The notes beneath the pieces were generated by a model that saw only the letters and a list, made by a program, of their open reading frames with translations, was not told the origin of the DNA and did no database searches. This document shows, piece after piece, positions 24,750-36,769 of a stretch of DNA of 64,000 nt; positions within the stretch are counted from its first letter, which is position 1, and each line of letters starts with the position of its first letter. Source of the stretch: Micromussa lordhowensis (lineage: Eukaryota > Cnidaria > Anthozoa > Scleractinia > Lobophylliidae); the NCBI GenBank assembly GCA_964020085.1, contig OZ026599.1, forward strand, positions 23,329,234 through 23,393,233. The letters are read 5' to 3'. The translations under genes were made by a program, and so were the position numbers.

Positions 24750-26240
24750 ATGACTGACACAGACATCACGAACGGGCGCTGTCTGCTTTCTTAGAACCAT
24801 GTTCAACTCATCTGGTAATAAATCACTGTTCTACTTGAAAATTCCGTTGTAGGCAACTGATCTTTGTCGTCTGAGAGACATTTCAGAGCATTATGTATAA
24901 AAAAACCCTCAGTAAATTAACAGCCTAATTGCTAAAGCTCTTGCAAATAAGATAATGCTAGAAAGACGATGTCTTGTTTTGAGCAACGGAAAACAATCAT
25001 GATCGCATACTGATTTAAACATTTATGGAAACTAGCGTATAGTTCTGTTTAGTTTTGGGGCTAAGCCTACGTCTGAGTGCTTTATCATTACACCAGATTG
25101 ATATGCTTGTTCTGACCACTGTTCAGCAGCAGAGCGGAACTGAAAAATACCTCTAGTTAAAATTTCCTATCCTTACTTTGTATCAAGCAGCGACGCATCA
25201 ACATGAGATAAGGTTCCTGAGAATTTGTGTCGAGCAGGTATAGTACTAAGAGGAGGAGTATGAGTTTAAGGAAATCAGTTCTAATCGAGTGTTTTCATAT
25301 GGCAGTGCTTTCGTGTACGTCGTACTTAGAACTCCAAGTGAAAACGACTGTAAAACTCGGAACGCAGTAAATAACTCTAAAGAAACTTCTACCTAACTTG
25401 GGATGAAAGGAAAATGGCCAGGCAAAAGTATCTGATGAAAGCTTATGTGATTACCTGTCTCAGCTCTCAACAATGCTTATTTCACCGTCATGTCCACATG
25501 TTAAACGCATGATAACACAACACAGTGAGAAAACAATTACAATCACCGATACAAAACACACCTACCGATACCACTGACGAAGCTTAAATGATAAGAATCT
25601 GGCTTAATGAGTTACTCTATCAGACTAGGCGAGGTTCGAAAAATAACTTGATAACATAACCCTACCTTTTGCAAGTGTGCGAAACATGTAGCTTCTTGTA
25701 AGCTTGCTTCTAAGATTAAACTTTAACCCCATATCAGCGACTCATTTAAATAATCAGCAACTGAATGAACCCATCTGCGGTAACAAAGGTATTTATGAAA
25801 TCAGTTTTGAAATCCTTGAGACGCCGCGGTCTTTTTTGTATCTAACAATCAAAATCTGAGAAGCGTAATGGGGGGTTGTTTCTTTCTCGGCACGATAACT
25901 TACGTTTTAGATTTTGGGTTGGTAAAATCAAACGCGGAAACTACAATACAATAGTAAACAGTGACGCAGAAACGGTAGGGCATTTGTCATTCTGTTTCCG
26001 GTTCAGTTTATTTCCTTGTTCAAATGCCGTTACATACATTATTTTATTTACCCTCGGATTTTAGAGGTTCGCAACCAAGCACAGACAAACAAAAACCTAA
26101 TAATTTTGCACAGTTATGAACCAGCTAACAGCTTGTTCAGGCTCGAGGTTGGTTTTCACTAGACGTGTATTTAGCATAAGCTTACTGCGCTTTTCAATAA
26201 CATGCGGACTCTAAAATTCAAAGCTCAACCGACAAATGCG
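24750..26240. other. intergenic stretch
   Basis: No supported gene, RNA or element was seen in about 1.5 kb of AT-rich sequence. Confidence 0.4.
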
Positions 26241-26252
26241 CTTTTCGCTACC

Positions 26253-26384
26253 GTCAATCAAATGTTCGGCAGCTCCTCCCAGCTTCCGACTACTGCCGAG
26301 CGCGCGGCAATCAAATCAAATCGTTGAGCACAGTTCAGACAACATAGTCGGAAGCTGGGAGGAGCCGCCGAACATTTGACTGAC
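26253..26384. repeat. 132-bp imperfect palindrome
   Basis: The arm at 26253-26292 (GTCAATCAAATGTTCGGC then CTCCTCCCAGCTTCCGAC) is repeated inverted at 26345-26384 with very few mismatches. About 52 bp separate the arms. It lies just upstream of the Penelope-like element and may be a small foldback element or part of that element's 5' end. Confidence 0.75.
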
Positions 26385-26439
26385 AATACTGCACCTGTGT
26401 TGACCTCCCTTCCCTTAGGAACATCTAAAACAGAAAAAA

Positions 26440-28978
26440 AACAAGAAGAAGAAAGCTAAAAAAAGGTTAAAGAAGAAACAACGTAAGGCCAACAACAGCA
26501 GTAGGAGTAGCCAGGCTCCTAGACCAGGCCCCTCTTTCATCTCCAGTACCAGACTCCGTGAAATGGAAACTAAAACACTAAAACAGAAAAATTACTCTTC
26601 CAAGTTCACCATCTATTAACAATCTTAGAAAGAAATAAATCCGCCATTTACAACCTACAATCCAACCTATCTACAACAAGTTTTAAGACCAACACTGGAA
26701 ACCTTACCTTCACTACTGAAAGCTGCACTCAACAAACACCTCCTCTTATCTTACAAGCCATCAAATACCTTGAAGATGAAAACAAAACACTAACAAATAA
26801 AATCCTGCAACTCAAAGAAAAAGAAAAGTCGGAACATCTAAAGCGAGTACAACACCTAAAAAGAATCAACAGAAACCATGGCTACTTCCTACGTAAACGC
26901 ATCTACAATCTTACTACTAATCTAAACAATTTCCTTAATCACATTCAATCAAGAATCTACCTTTGGGAACAAAATACAGCTCTTCTCCTAGAAATTGAAC
27001 ACCATCTCGTACGGAAATCACTACTACTAGCAGAAAAAGAAAACCTAGCATCCACCAATAAAATACACAACTTCACTGACATCAGCCTTCCACCTGACCT
27101 CACTGAACTTTTGAACAAAGGAACTAATTTTATACCTACTACAGACAACATCAACATCCCTACCCTCAAGAAAACAACATCTTCAGAAGTCAACTCCGCT
27201 CTCTCCAAAGTTATCTACAAAGGAACCTCCCAACAAGCCGCGAACCAACCTGTCAGAAAGAAATCTTCAAACTTTAACAACAGATACCATCCTTACACCA
27301 AAAAGAATCCCGTCAAACTACTTCAAGAAAAACAAACTAAACCTCATTTTAATTTACATATTATCGATTATGTTCATAACACTACTTCTTACTCCAAACA
27401 ATACCTACAATCTTCAAACTTTAAAAACCTTATCAATCCACAACACCTCAACATCACTCAGTCACTCACATCCCACATCCGCAACCTGAACACACGCAAT
27501 GACATAATCCTTACAAAGACAGACAAAAACATGGGATGGGCACTTGTGCCTACCACATGGTTTACAAACGAATACACTAGACAACTTTCAGACTCCTCTA
27601 CTTACAAACGAATTAACAATTTTCACCAAACTAAGACTATCACAGATTCCAACAAATTACTACGCAAGCTACAAATACACTTTAACAAACTGCTTACAAC
27701 CTCAACTGACAAGCAACTACTTAACACTGTTACACAAGACAAACTGCAACTGCCCTACATGAAACTTCTACCGAAAGTACATAAAATAACTGATGCTGCC
27801 TCACCCTCAAACCTTAACAAACTGACTGGACGACCAATTATAACAGTGCACACAGCTGGACAACCTCTAACCCCTCACGTTTACTTGGTACCGAACTTGA
27901 CAAAATTATTTTACGACTGAAAGACATTTTTGAAGAACGAAATATACCTTACCCATTAATTTACAACTCAACAGACCTTTTAGACTTACTTCACGATTTT
28001 TATGTTGACGACATTGACAAATTCACTTTAACAACTTTTGACTTTACATCACTCTACACCAACATCTCATATTCAGACACCATCCATGCCATCATCACCA
28101 GTTGTAAATTACTTGCCTTACCAACATTCTACAGAGACTTTTTACTTAATTTAAACAATTTTGTTAACGACCGTAACTTTTTCCTTTCTGGACAGGACAT
28201 TTATCAACAAACCAAAGGGGTTGCGATGGGCAGCTACCATAGTCGGCAAATTGCCGACTTGGTTTTGCTGCTCAGCGAACTTACATTTTTTTCAAACAAT
28301 GACATCACTGGCCTTTTTATTTTTTGTAGGTACATTGACGATGGATTTATGTTGACTGACAGAAACAGCATTACAAACCATATCACCCATTTATCCTCTA
28401 CATATCCTTCCCAAATCCCCATCACTTTCACTACAAACTGTCATTCCACTCACTACCTGGACCTCACAATTTCACTCAATTACCACACTATCTTGTATCA
28501 CAAAATTCACCATCACATTTACCAAAAACCACATCACAAATACATGTATCCACACTTCTCATCAAATCATCCACAACACATTTTCACAGGCATTATCAAG
28601 ACTGAGACAATACGATACAGCAGACTGTCAAAGACCAAAGCCGACTACAGCTTTATACACAAACTGTTTACTTTACGACTGACTGCTTTAGACTACCCCA
28701 ACAAACTTATTACAGACAACTCCTACCCTTGGCTACCTTATTACAATCACAAACGACGACGACTTAACAAAACACACCGCTGCAATAACAAACCTACAGT
28801 TTACTACCACAGCAAATACAACAAACATGCCCGAACTGACAAAGTTGTACGCCACATCCTGCACAAATACCACAACATGCATATCCCCAAACTCACCAAA
28901 GCTTACTGCAACACCACAAAACTCCACACTATGCTACTCACCAACAAACTCCTACATTCAAAAATTATCAATTCTTAA
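26440..28978 (+). CDS. Penelope-like reverse transcriptase, no GIY-YIG nuclease, with frameshifts
   Basis: Nearly 780 codons of Penelope-type reverse transcriptase are readable on the plus strand. A lysine-rich N-terminal patch (about 26460-26510) precedes a frame open from 26628 to 27920. After a single frame change near 27880 the frame continues open to 28978. Family hallmarks are ILTKTDKNMGWALVP (the DKxxG block), FDFTSLYTNIS (RT motif A), QTKGVAMGS (motif B) and RYIDDGF (catalytic motif C), then the thumb with FSSNHPQHIF and GIIKTETIRYSRLS. In canonical elements a GIY-YIG nuclease follows the segment seen here just before the stop; here translation ends and no YIG motif follows. It is either nuclease-minus by nature or 3'-truncated. 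A possible second frameshift near 26615 separates the basic N terminus. The whole region is G-poor on this strand. Confidence 0.83.
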
Positions 28979-30674
28979 TAATTTTACTGTTCAACAGCTA
29001 GTCTACTCACTATTTTACACTTATTATACTCCAATTTTAGCAATTTAGTGATACAAATGTGATCAATGTACTCTTGTACATTTATGTAAATCTTGAATTA
29101 TTTTCAAACTAAATTGCATTCAATACGAAATGACAACCACTAAAAATTACCACTGATATAGAATAGACATTTCCTTAATATTCTTTTATTAAAAATTCAA
29201 TTGTATTTTAAGACTGCAATTGACCACCAAGCCACCATTCATGTACTTCATGAAATTTTTTATCAAAATTCCAATTTGTCATAATTGTAATTTTTCTATA
29301 CTTTTATTACCCTTATTGCGGGGTTTATTCCACACAACCTGCGTCAAAAATTAAGTTTCTATTACATGTATTTATATCTGCTTTGTACTGTAAATATTTA
29401 CACAGCCATTAAGACTTAAGGTTTAAGTTAAATCCATTCGAATTTTAATGTATTAAATCCTTAGATTAATAAATATTTTACTTAAATTCTTAATGTTTGA
29501 ATTGAATTACACATTTCAACAACCATTTCTTAGATCATTATAATTATCTCTACGATACAATGGTTATCCAAGTTCCGATGACTCACCGCTCAACTGACGC
29601 CATACTTTTCACCCAACCAGTATGGAACGAAGCATCTCAACAACAAATCCCCTTCCAACAACGTTCGATTTCCCAACGTTAACGTTTCCTTTTCATTTCT
29701 ACTCCCAAAGCACATCATTGTCTCCTTTATCACAAGATATACTTGTGTTTTTTCGACAATTCAGTGGTATAAATTTCTTTGACGACAAAGCACGAGAAAA
29801 CTAATTCAACAATTCCCAAGAGCAATCCCGCGCTGCCAGTGCGTCATAACGATCACGCAATACGATCACGCCATAATGACGTGACCATCCCAGATAAGTG
29901 GTCTGCCTGTGCACTGACTAGAAACAAGAAGCCGGCAACAACAACAATTTTTATTGTTTTTTTTTTTTGCCTGAACGACAAAACAGCGTCCTTTCATATC
30001 TCATAAGGTATCTATCTATAATTGCTTTGTGTAATTATTAACACGCCCCTCTCCTCTTACATTTTAATCCCCTTTCATGACATTTCCATTCAATATACAT
30101 TTGGAAACACGCCAGTTTTTACACTTTTTAATTGTTATTTTTCAGTTTTTATTCCTGAGTCCATTTATTTTGTTTACATATTTATTCTCCTCGGTATTAT
30201 CTCCGCATTTTGCACGAGTAAGTTCCAATATGTTTTCCAAATTTCTCCCGTAAGTTGCACTATTTTTCTTGTTTTCTTCAACAAGGACTCGGCACGAGGA
30301 TGTCGGGCATTGACCTGGTACCAGGTTAGAAACATCCTTGCTCGGTTGTGCTTTGCCCCTGACGACTCACAACCATTAGGAGCCTAGGTGCCGATGCATC
30401 CTTTTTTCCTCTACCCGGCCGGATGGTTTCCATTTCTTTCCATCTCTATCTATCTCAAACCTCTTATTGATATTTCGTTTCCTTGACTTCTACTCCTCAA
30501 TCCAACTTCTCTGAAACGAATTTCAATTTACAGATATTACTATGTATTACATATAAATACCTCCATCTTATTCCACATTATTAACTGATGTTTCGACAAC
30601 AATTCTAAATTATTTTCAATTTCCCCTCCTCGTTGTTGTTTTGAAACCGGTCCCAAACCCTCACAAGACACATT

Positions 30675-30704
30675 AACCCCTACCCCTACCCCTACCCTAC
30701 CCTC
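30675..30704. repeat. imperfect telomere-like C-rich tract
   Basis: Three CCCCTA units followed by CCCTA-type units. This is a variant of the metazoan telomere complement CCCTAA with one C too many and one A missing, so it is not canonical. Confidence 0.7.
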
Positions 30705-30930
30705 AGCCCTCATCAACTCTCATTTCTTTTAATTCAACCAACATTTTAAGAACGAAGGTTGTCTCCTTTCTATATATAATAAAAAATTTTACTTTAAAAT
30801 ATCATCATATTTCCCAGAACAAAAATTGTTCTTTTCTAATAAGTATTACCAAGGCTATATCCTGCAACCAACAAAGAGAACGATACTATATTAAATTGTT
30901 TTCCTGTTGTTTATTTTTAATATAAATATT

Positions 30931-30954
30931 TGTTGTTGTTGTTGTTGTTGTTAT
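30931..30954. repeat. (TTG)8 microsatellite
   Basis: Uninterrupted TTG/GTT trinucleotide run. Confidence 0.9.
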
Positions 30955-31984
30955 TCCTCTTTGATATTTATCTCCCCATCCCCTCCATACAATCCCACCC
31001 ACCTTCTCTATAATCAAAATAAATTTTAAATTTTCTACCTAGCCCTCCTACACTAAACCAAACCCAAAAAAGGATTTTCTCACAGCCATTACCTGAAACT
31101 AACCCTGAAAATTTGATTCACTTTAAGGAATAACTTTACCCCTTTTCACATACCCCAAGCTATATTTTTGTCCAAACTACATAAAATAGTTTTCAATCAA
31201 CCCATCGACCGAACACTAATCAACGAAAATAGCCATAAAAAAATCAAGAAAACTTTTATCACGACCTTTATCATCACATACCAAAGGAGAAAAGAGAGCG
31301 AGGCAAATTGACTTCATAATACAAAACCTCAATTCTAAAGGCCACATGTGGTTCTATTTTGACCTTCACCATAGTCAATGGCTATATCTAAATGGAGAAA
31401 GGAGAAATTCAATCAATTCATAATCCCTTATAAATCACACATTACTAGGTAATTATGCTTTTACATTACAAACCCACCACACATACTCCTTAGGTATTTG
31501 TTTTCCATATGATAAATAAATAATCCTACCCTTACCCTCTTAGAATTTTAACACCCTACCTTATCCCAAGCACCCAAACAGCTCAAAAAACACCTGCCAC
31601 TAGGAATTTTTACCACCTAAGTTCCCTTCCAAGTCAACATTTTTATCCCCATTCCTTACTTTATGCTCATGGTTGCTTTGCTATAACATTTCATTTCAAT
31701 TTTTTTTTTCCATTTTAATTTAATTTAATTTATTTATTTTTATACTAATTTTAATACTTTTTTATCATAATTGAGTTTGAAGTGTGCTGTGTTACAGAGG
31801 TCGCTCACTCAATTTTAACCACTAACCTTTTTGTTAATTTTATATCAATTCACATTCCCGCCCTTACATACACTACTTTCCTTTTACCCGCTGATCACGA
31901 GATTGCTCATCAGTGGAGTGGGAACCCACATTGCTGGGATCCCATATATCAACACCAAAGGAAGCCACAAAGGTTGCTAGTGAA

Positions 31985-32870
31985 ACTACTGACTAATATA
32001 CTTAATACGAAAGGATTGTGTTTTTCTCCATTGGCGTTTTCTTGAACCATAAGTTTGAAACCGGTTTATCGATCACAGAGAGGTAAAACGGGCCTGTAGT
32101 TTTCATTTCCTCGGGACGTTTCTCCAGGTAGACCTTGAACAACATTACAGGGCATCTTTCCTCATTGCCTGTGGCAAACATCTTCGCTGTAACCAGTCGG
32201 GGTTTGACCTTTAGTCCTCCTCGCCTCGTTTTTGTATAACCTTCGGCGAAAGTAAGTTTTCAATTCCTTCGTCGTCCCGCTGCAGACAAATATCTTCAAC
32301 CTTCATGTTGTGATGCTCTTGTCGCCCCCTCAATCCAAAGTGTTGTGTCAGCAACCACCACATCGAGTTGATAAGTGCTCGTGGATTTCTACTTCCAAGG
32401 TGACCACTTTTCCAAAGAGTTTCTTCTTCTTTGTTTGTTAAGCTTTTGGATCGGCTCGCACGTTTTCCTCTACCTCCTTCTCTTAGCTTTCGCGCTTTCC
32501 CCTTCAGAACGTTTTTTGAACTGAGGAACTCTCTAAGTTTGATAATAGATTTCGGGTACAGTTTTGATTTGAAGTGTCGCTCCAAGTCTGCTTGCATAAC
32601 ACTCTGACTGAATCGGGCTCGTAGTCTTCGCCGCTTTCTTTGCGAACCTCTGCATAAAACTGCGACAATGTTTTATCAAGGTCTACACATTCGTATGCTT
32701 TTAAATTTTTCTCCTTTCCTCTTTCAGTCGCCCACTTCACAAAAACGTTTTTCCATTGTTCTGTGCTCTTTTTCGTGTTTTCGTTTTCGCTTAGTTCTTT
32801 TAGTTCGTCTATACCCTCCTCGTCAACTATCCCAAAACAAGACGCCATTGCTACAAAACAAGTAAAAATG
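31985..32870 (-). pseudogene. KIAA1958-like / Crypton-related tyrosine-recombinase gene, broken
   Basis: Read on the minus strand from a credible ATG at 32848, the product resembles the KIAA1958/ZMYM-type proteins (DUF3504) thought to derive from Crypton recombinases. It has NTKKSTEQWKNVFVKWA, LSQFYAEVRK, YEPDSVRV, then ALINSMWWLLTQHFGLRGRQEHH, and finally a KTRRGGL...MFATGNEERCPV block. Two frame changes interrupt it, one near 32597 (two surplus bases before the ATGCAAGCA segment) and one near 32245. Similarity stops near 31985 before the C-terminal catalytic H-x-x-R/Y region, so the copy is also truncated. Neighbouring DNA contributes unrelated repeats. It was multicopy in origin and is presumably nonfunctional now. 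Confidence 0.75.
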
Positions 32871-33029
32871 TCTTTACCATGGCAGCCGTTGCTAAGCGAT
32901 TTCGAGCCAATCATTTTCAAGTAATTTTGCCGGGGCAATTACAAAAATTAAGAAAAAATGCTCTCTGTCTTGACCAATCACAATTCAGTAATTTTGCCAC
33001 TTATATTATAATAGAAACATATTGGGGTT

Positions 33030-33345
33030 ATCCTTTCCCACTCGACTTTGCGCGTCTTTCGCGTCTCGATTTTGATCTTGATGGAAAACGAATTAGCTCA
33101 GTAAATGAAGTACAGTGATCCGAAGATGTTTTATTAACGTGATCCAACTGGACAAAGGAAGCAGGGTTTTGAAAAATAGAGATCGCCGTTCGAAGCCACA
33201 TCGCCCTACAGGGCAAGGCCTGCCCTGCTATTCGTGCCGAACTTAATTCCGCCTGCTTGAGTCGAAGTTCCCGGTATTCCCATTGAAACAATTTACAAGA
33301 CGACAACACGGGATAAACTAAGCATATTGAGAACTTTACATTAAA
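33030..33345 (+). repeat. dispersed repeat R33/R45, part 1
   Basis: The part at about 33055-33175 (TCTCGATTTTGAT, then GAATTAGCTCAGTAAATGAAGTA, split here by differences) matches 44910-45030 on the same strand. The following part with AACACGGGATAAACT matches 44300-44350. The order of blocks differs between copies, pointing to rearranged or composite repeats. Confidence 0.55.
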
Positions 33346-34129
33346 TTTGCCACTGCCCAGACCAAATTGACTTGAATTTGACACGGCAGAAGCACAACCT
33401 TTGGACTAGGAAACAGTTTTACTCTGGTTGTTTCCCATTTATGCGGATAAACCGTATGGTCGACAGTTCTAGTGAATGGGACGCGTCAAATCCCAAAGAG
33501 AAATTTGCACGGGGATGCGCTCGTTCCATTACCACGACATTTTTCCGGAAGGTAGGATCAAGCCGATCCAAGCCAAAAGGCCTGGAACGCACATATTTCA
33601 TTGGGAAATTTGGTCTACCTTTCGAGAAATCTCATTTTCTCCGTTCGGGGAGACAAAATCATTCTTAACAGTTACATTCCATCCGAAATTTCCGTTTCTT
33701 TCGGTAAATGGGAAACAACCTCTATTTTTTCAAGAAAACCTGCTTGCTTTTTCAAGGTTGATCACGATAATAAAACTTATTTGGGTCGTTTGCTGCATTT
33801 CCATTAAGATCAAAATCGAGACACATGCTCAAATTTACTTTAAAAGACCAATGTCCCTTCGTATATTTGCACACTAATCGAGTGTTTGTAAACGGGAAAG
33901 TCTAACCCTTCTAAGTGTAAGTTAGTGTCTAAACCTCAATAATCTAGAAATTCCAATTGGGGCTAATTGAAAATAAATATTACAGTGTACGTGACGCCAA
34001 TCACGTGATACTTGCATGTAGCGTGTGTAGTCAATTTACCTTTTAACTGATATTTTGGAGTTTTCTATAGTTTTGTGTACATTGCTTGAAAAAAACAAAC
34101 GATGTTGGAATAAAGACATTGATCAGGTC

Positions 34130-34620
34130 TCTTACTGTATCTTTCCTTTATATAAAGAATGCCCACGAATGGAACAAAAAAAACCTACCGCATTATGCAA
34201 ATTACAGAAGAGACTGTTTCGCGAGCTTTTGCATTTTACCTGTGTGAACCGTAAAACTACGCAATGTGTCCTGTTTTCACAGTCGACGAAACCCTTCAAA
34301 GTGCTTGATAAATTTACAAGATAGAAGACAAGATAGAAGAAAGGTAAAGCTCTTATGCCGGTCAAGTTTATCCCGTGTTCTAGTTTTTTAAATTGTTTTA
34401 ACGCGAATACCGAGAACTTTGAAAATTTTCCGTATAACGTTTGCATATTTAATGAGGCGAAAAGCTGTATTTTTTTTGGCGAATTTCTCAAAGACTTTAA
34501 ATTCTTAGAAAATCGGAATAATATTTACGAAAGTAGTTCCCTAAAAGAGTTCTTCAGGCAAAGTTTCAAGATTTTCTATGTTTTGAACCTGGCCAGCAAT
34601 TCCCGACATTTCTAGTCTGT
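34130..34620. repeat. dispersed repeat R33/R45, part 2 (inverted relative to 44.1-44.6 kb)
   Basis: The block with AAAGCTCTTATGC, TTTATCCCGTGTTCTAG, TTAATGAGGCGAAA and GAACCTGGCCAGC reads as the reverse complement of about 44100-44420, in matching order. The arms are about 10 kb apart. No protein is encoded. Confidence 0.6.
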
Positions 34621-34917
34621 AACTCTTAAAATGTAGCTTTCACCCTCTTCATGCCGACACAGGCTATTATGGACAATTGATGAGATCCACTGGAATCAGC
34701 TCTGACACAGAAAATCTGCCTTAGTCTGTTGTCTCTGTTGTTTCCATATGGGCACTGCGACCACTGCTGCTTCACTCAGCATGGTGAAGTCTAGAGGCTG
34801 TACGGTCGCAGGGTGGGCTGCATACATACGCAGAGGTCCTGGATTGTTCTTCGTTGTCATGTTACGCACTGTTTTCTGGGGGACGTTCTGATCATACCTT
34901 GCTGTCCTATTCACCAG

Positions 34918-35402
34918 TGCTCACCAGTGCTGCGCGCACTGCGTTGGCCTTCTATTAAGAATCAGTTATTATTGCGTGATGCTACGATACTATACAAAAT
35001 AGTTAATGTTATTGCACCACCATATTTAGAGTGTTATGTCAACAAAAGATCAGCTATCCACAGCTACAATACTAGATCTAGGGACAACATAGCTGTACCC
35101 TTTTGTAGGACAGCCACAGCACATAGGTCCTGTAGTTATAGAGCAATCACTGCTTGGAATTCTTTTATAAGTGAAGAAACGAAAAAAACGCAACACTCTG
35201 AGTTTTTTAAGCGCGTGATAAAGCGCGAAATATATTTTATTCCGTAGTAATTTTTAGGATCAGAATTTTTAGAATAGATTAATTATTTATTTGAAATAGT
35301 TATGATATTATTATAACTTTTATAGGTGGTTTTATTCGATTTCCAATTATTGTAAATTAAATCGGAAGAGCCATTTAATAAACCTACTACTACTACTACT
35401 AC
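34918..35402 (+). mobile_element. LINE 3' fragment with (TAC)n tail
   Basis: The last roughly 110 codons of a non-LTR retrotransposon are open to a stop at 35245-35247. They carry LRWPSIKNQLLLRDATI and ITAWNSFISEE, the usual C-terminal signature seen after the RT thumb. The 3' untranslated part ends in a (CTA)n run at about 35385-35402. A tandem duplication of an 11-base CACCAGTGCT-type unit marks the 5' junction near 34907-34928. Confidence 0.75.
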
Positions 35403-35610
35403 TTTTCCTCATTTCATTCACCTGCTTTCCAGATAGTTTGTGTGCCTTTGGAGAGCGAAACCTGGGTAAATCCTTGTAGTGTGTGGTGAAAACCTGTGGG
35501 TAGTAGGACTTGGGAGCCGCGAAGTAAGCAAATGGTGTAAGACATTGCCTCTTCAACAGTTCCTTGATTGCAATGCTAAATCTCTTACCGCCCCAAAGTA
35601 CAGGGACATG

Positions 35611-35632
35611 TCAATCAATCAATCAATCAATT
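35611..35632 (-). repeat. (TCAA)n tail of a probable minus-strand LINE
   Basis: A (TCAA)5 run is followed by AATTAAAAGCTTTATTAACG, the reverse complement of an AATAAAGCTTTTAATT-type 3' end. The likely element body lies to about 35960 and has no readable frame. Confidence 0.5.
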
Positions 35633-36360
35633 AAAAGCTTTATTAACGTGGTCAGTACGCTTAGCTGCAAGCTAGATTTCTGGTTGCACCAATAAATAGT
35701 AAAGGTAAAATAATATATAAAAAAACTTTATTGGAAGTGTACAAAGTTAAGATATACCACAACTAAAATTCAATCGCAAATTAAAATAGTTCAGTCGCAA
35801 TATATCGCTAACCAGGTGTAAAATCTAAAATTGTCATAAAAATTGTCACAAATCTCACACATTATTGTTTTTAAATTTTCAGTGGCACCACTTCTCATCT
35901 CTGAAGATTTTTTTTGGACAGGAAGCGTTTAAAGACTTTTGATACTGAATTTAGTTATATGGATTGGATTTAAACCTTCCAAGTTGTCCTTGATGTTATT
36001 CAGAGATCGGCTTCAGGATCCTTCTTTCGTCTTCAAAAACAACAGATGAAACGGTTAATTTAGGGCGTTGTGTCCCAGTTGTGGTATCAATAAGATTCAT
36101 AACCGCATCAACACATTTTTTTCAAAGGAATAGACTTTAGATTACCTGAGGGGCCTCTAAGATAATAGTGGAACATTGCTTAACTTAAAGTGTCGGACTT
36201 TTAAAGTCGCGTAAAATACCAAAAGCGTTAGCTAACATGTTAAAGTCACTGCTAAAGTTAGTAACAAATCAAATACCCTTAAAATGTGTAACTTAGTGCC
36301 ACAAAATCGTCAAATTTGTGGTCTCTGAAGTAGGTATCCGGTGATAACAACGCCTTAGTA

Positions 36361-36762
36361 CTAACATGTCTCTAACAATTCATGTAATGTAGCGATGTAA
36401 TTCTTGGCCAGTCTTAGAGTCTGGATTCTTGACAGCCTGTCTCCGGGCTCTCTCTCGGAAAAGTGATCGGGTATTACGCTGCGAAGCACGTTGAACGCCC
36501 CTTTCAGTCGCGCCTGCCTTTGGCGCTCTCTTTTTCGGTTGCTTTCTCTTCGCTTAGCGATAGTCATTGGAATTCTCGAGGATCGGTAACCTTTGGAATG
36601 CAGGTTGTTCATAGTTTGCTCGGTCTCTTGAAATTGCTGCACACTTTCTTTCTGTGACAGTCTTCCCAATGCGGCAGGACAGTCGGGGAGGGCCGAGCAA
36701 TTTTTATCTACTTGTACTGGTGCTTCGTCGGGAACACACATTTGGTTGAACTGCATCTGCAT
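36361..36762 (-). CDS. group A bHLH transcription factor, 133 codons
   Basis: Minus-strand gene from ATG 36762 to TAG 36361, with an in-frame TGA 24 bases before the ATG, so it can stand alone as a single exon. Residues about 70-131 form a complete basic helix-loop-helix domain: basic region KRRESNRKRERQR with the E-box contacts Glu and Arg (N-x-x-RER-x-R pattern), helix 1 LKGAFNVLRSVIP, a loop of about 12 residues, and helix 2 LSRIQTLRLAKNYIATLHELL. This is a group A (Atonal/Twist/NeuroD-related) arrangement. It should dimerise with an E-protein and bind CANNTG in the nucleus (family knowledge). The N-terminal 65 residues are polar without a known motif. The protein ends right after helix 2, short for the class. 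A pyrimidine tract and CAG just inside the start would also allow it to be a downstream exon. No orthologue name is claimed. Confidence 0.85.
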   Translation of the reverse strand: MQMQFNQMCVPDEAPVQVDKNCSALPDCPAALGRLSQKESVQQFQETEQTMNNLHSKGYRSSRIPMTIAKRRESNRKRERQRQARLKGAFNVLRSVIPDHFSEREPGDRLSRIQTLRLAKNYIATLHELLETC

Positions 36763-36769
36763 GAAATTG

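Larger units (their letters stand above)
28982..31980 (+). other. G-poor, noncoding 3' flank of the Penelope-like element
   Basis: About 3 kb continues the extreme C-over-G bias of the reverse transcriptase gene without a convincing frame. It holds a telomere-like C-rich tract (30675-30704), a (TTG)n microsatellite (about 30931-30954) and scattered AT runs. It may be a long 3' untranslated part of the element or several nested copies. Confidence 0.5.
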
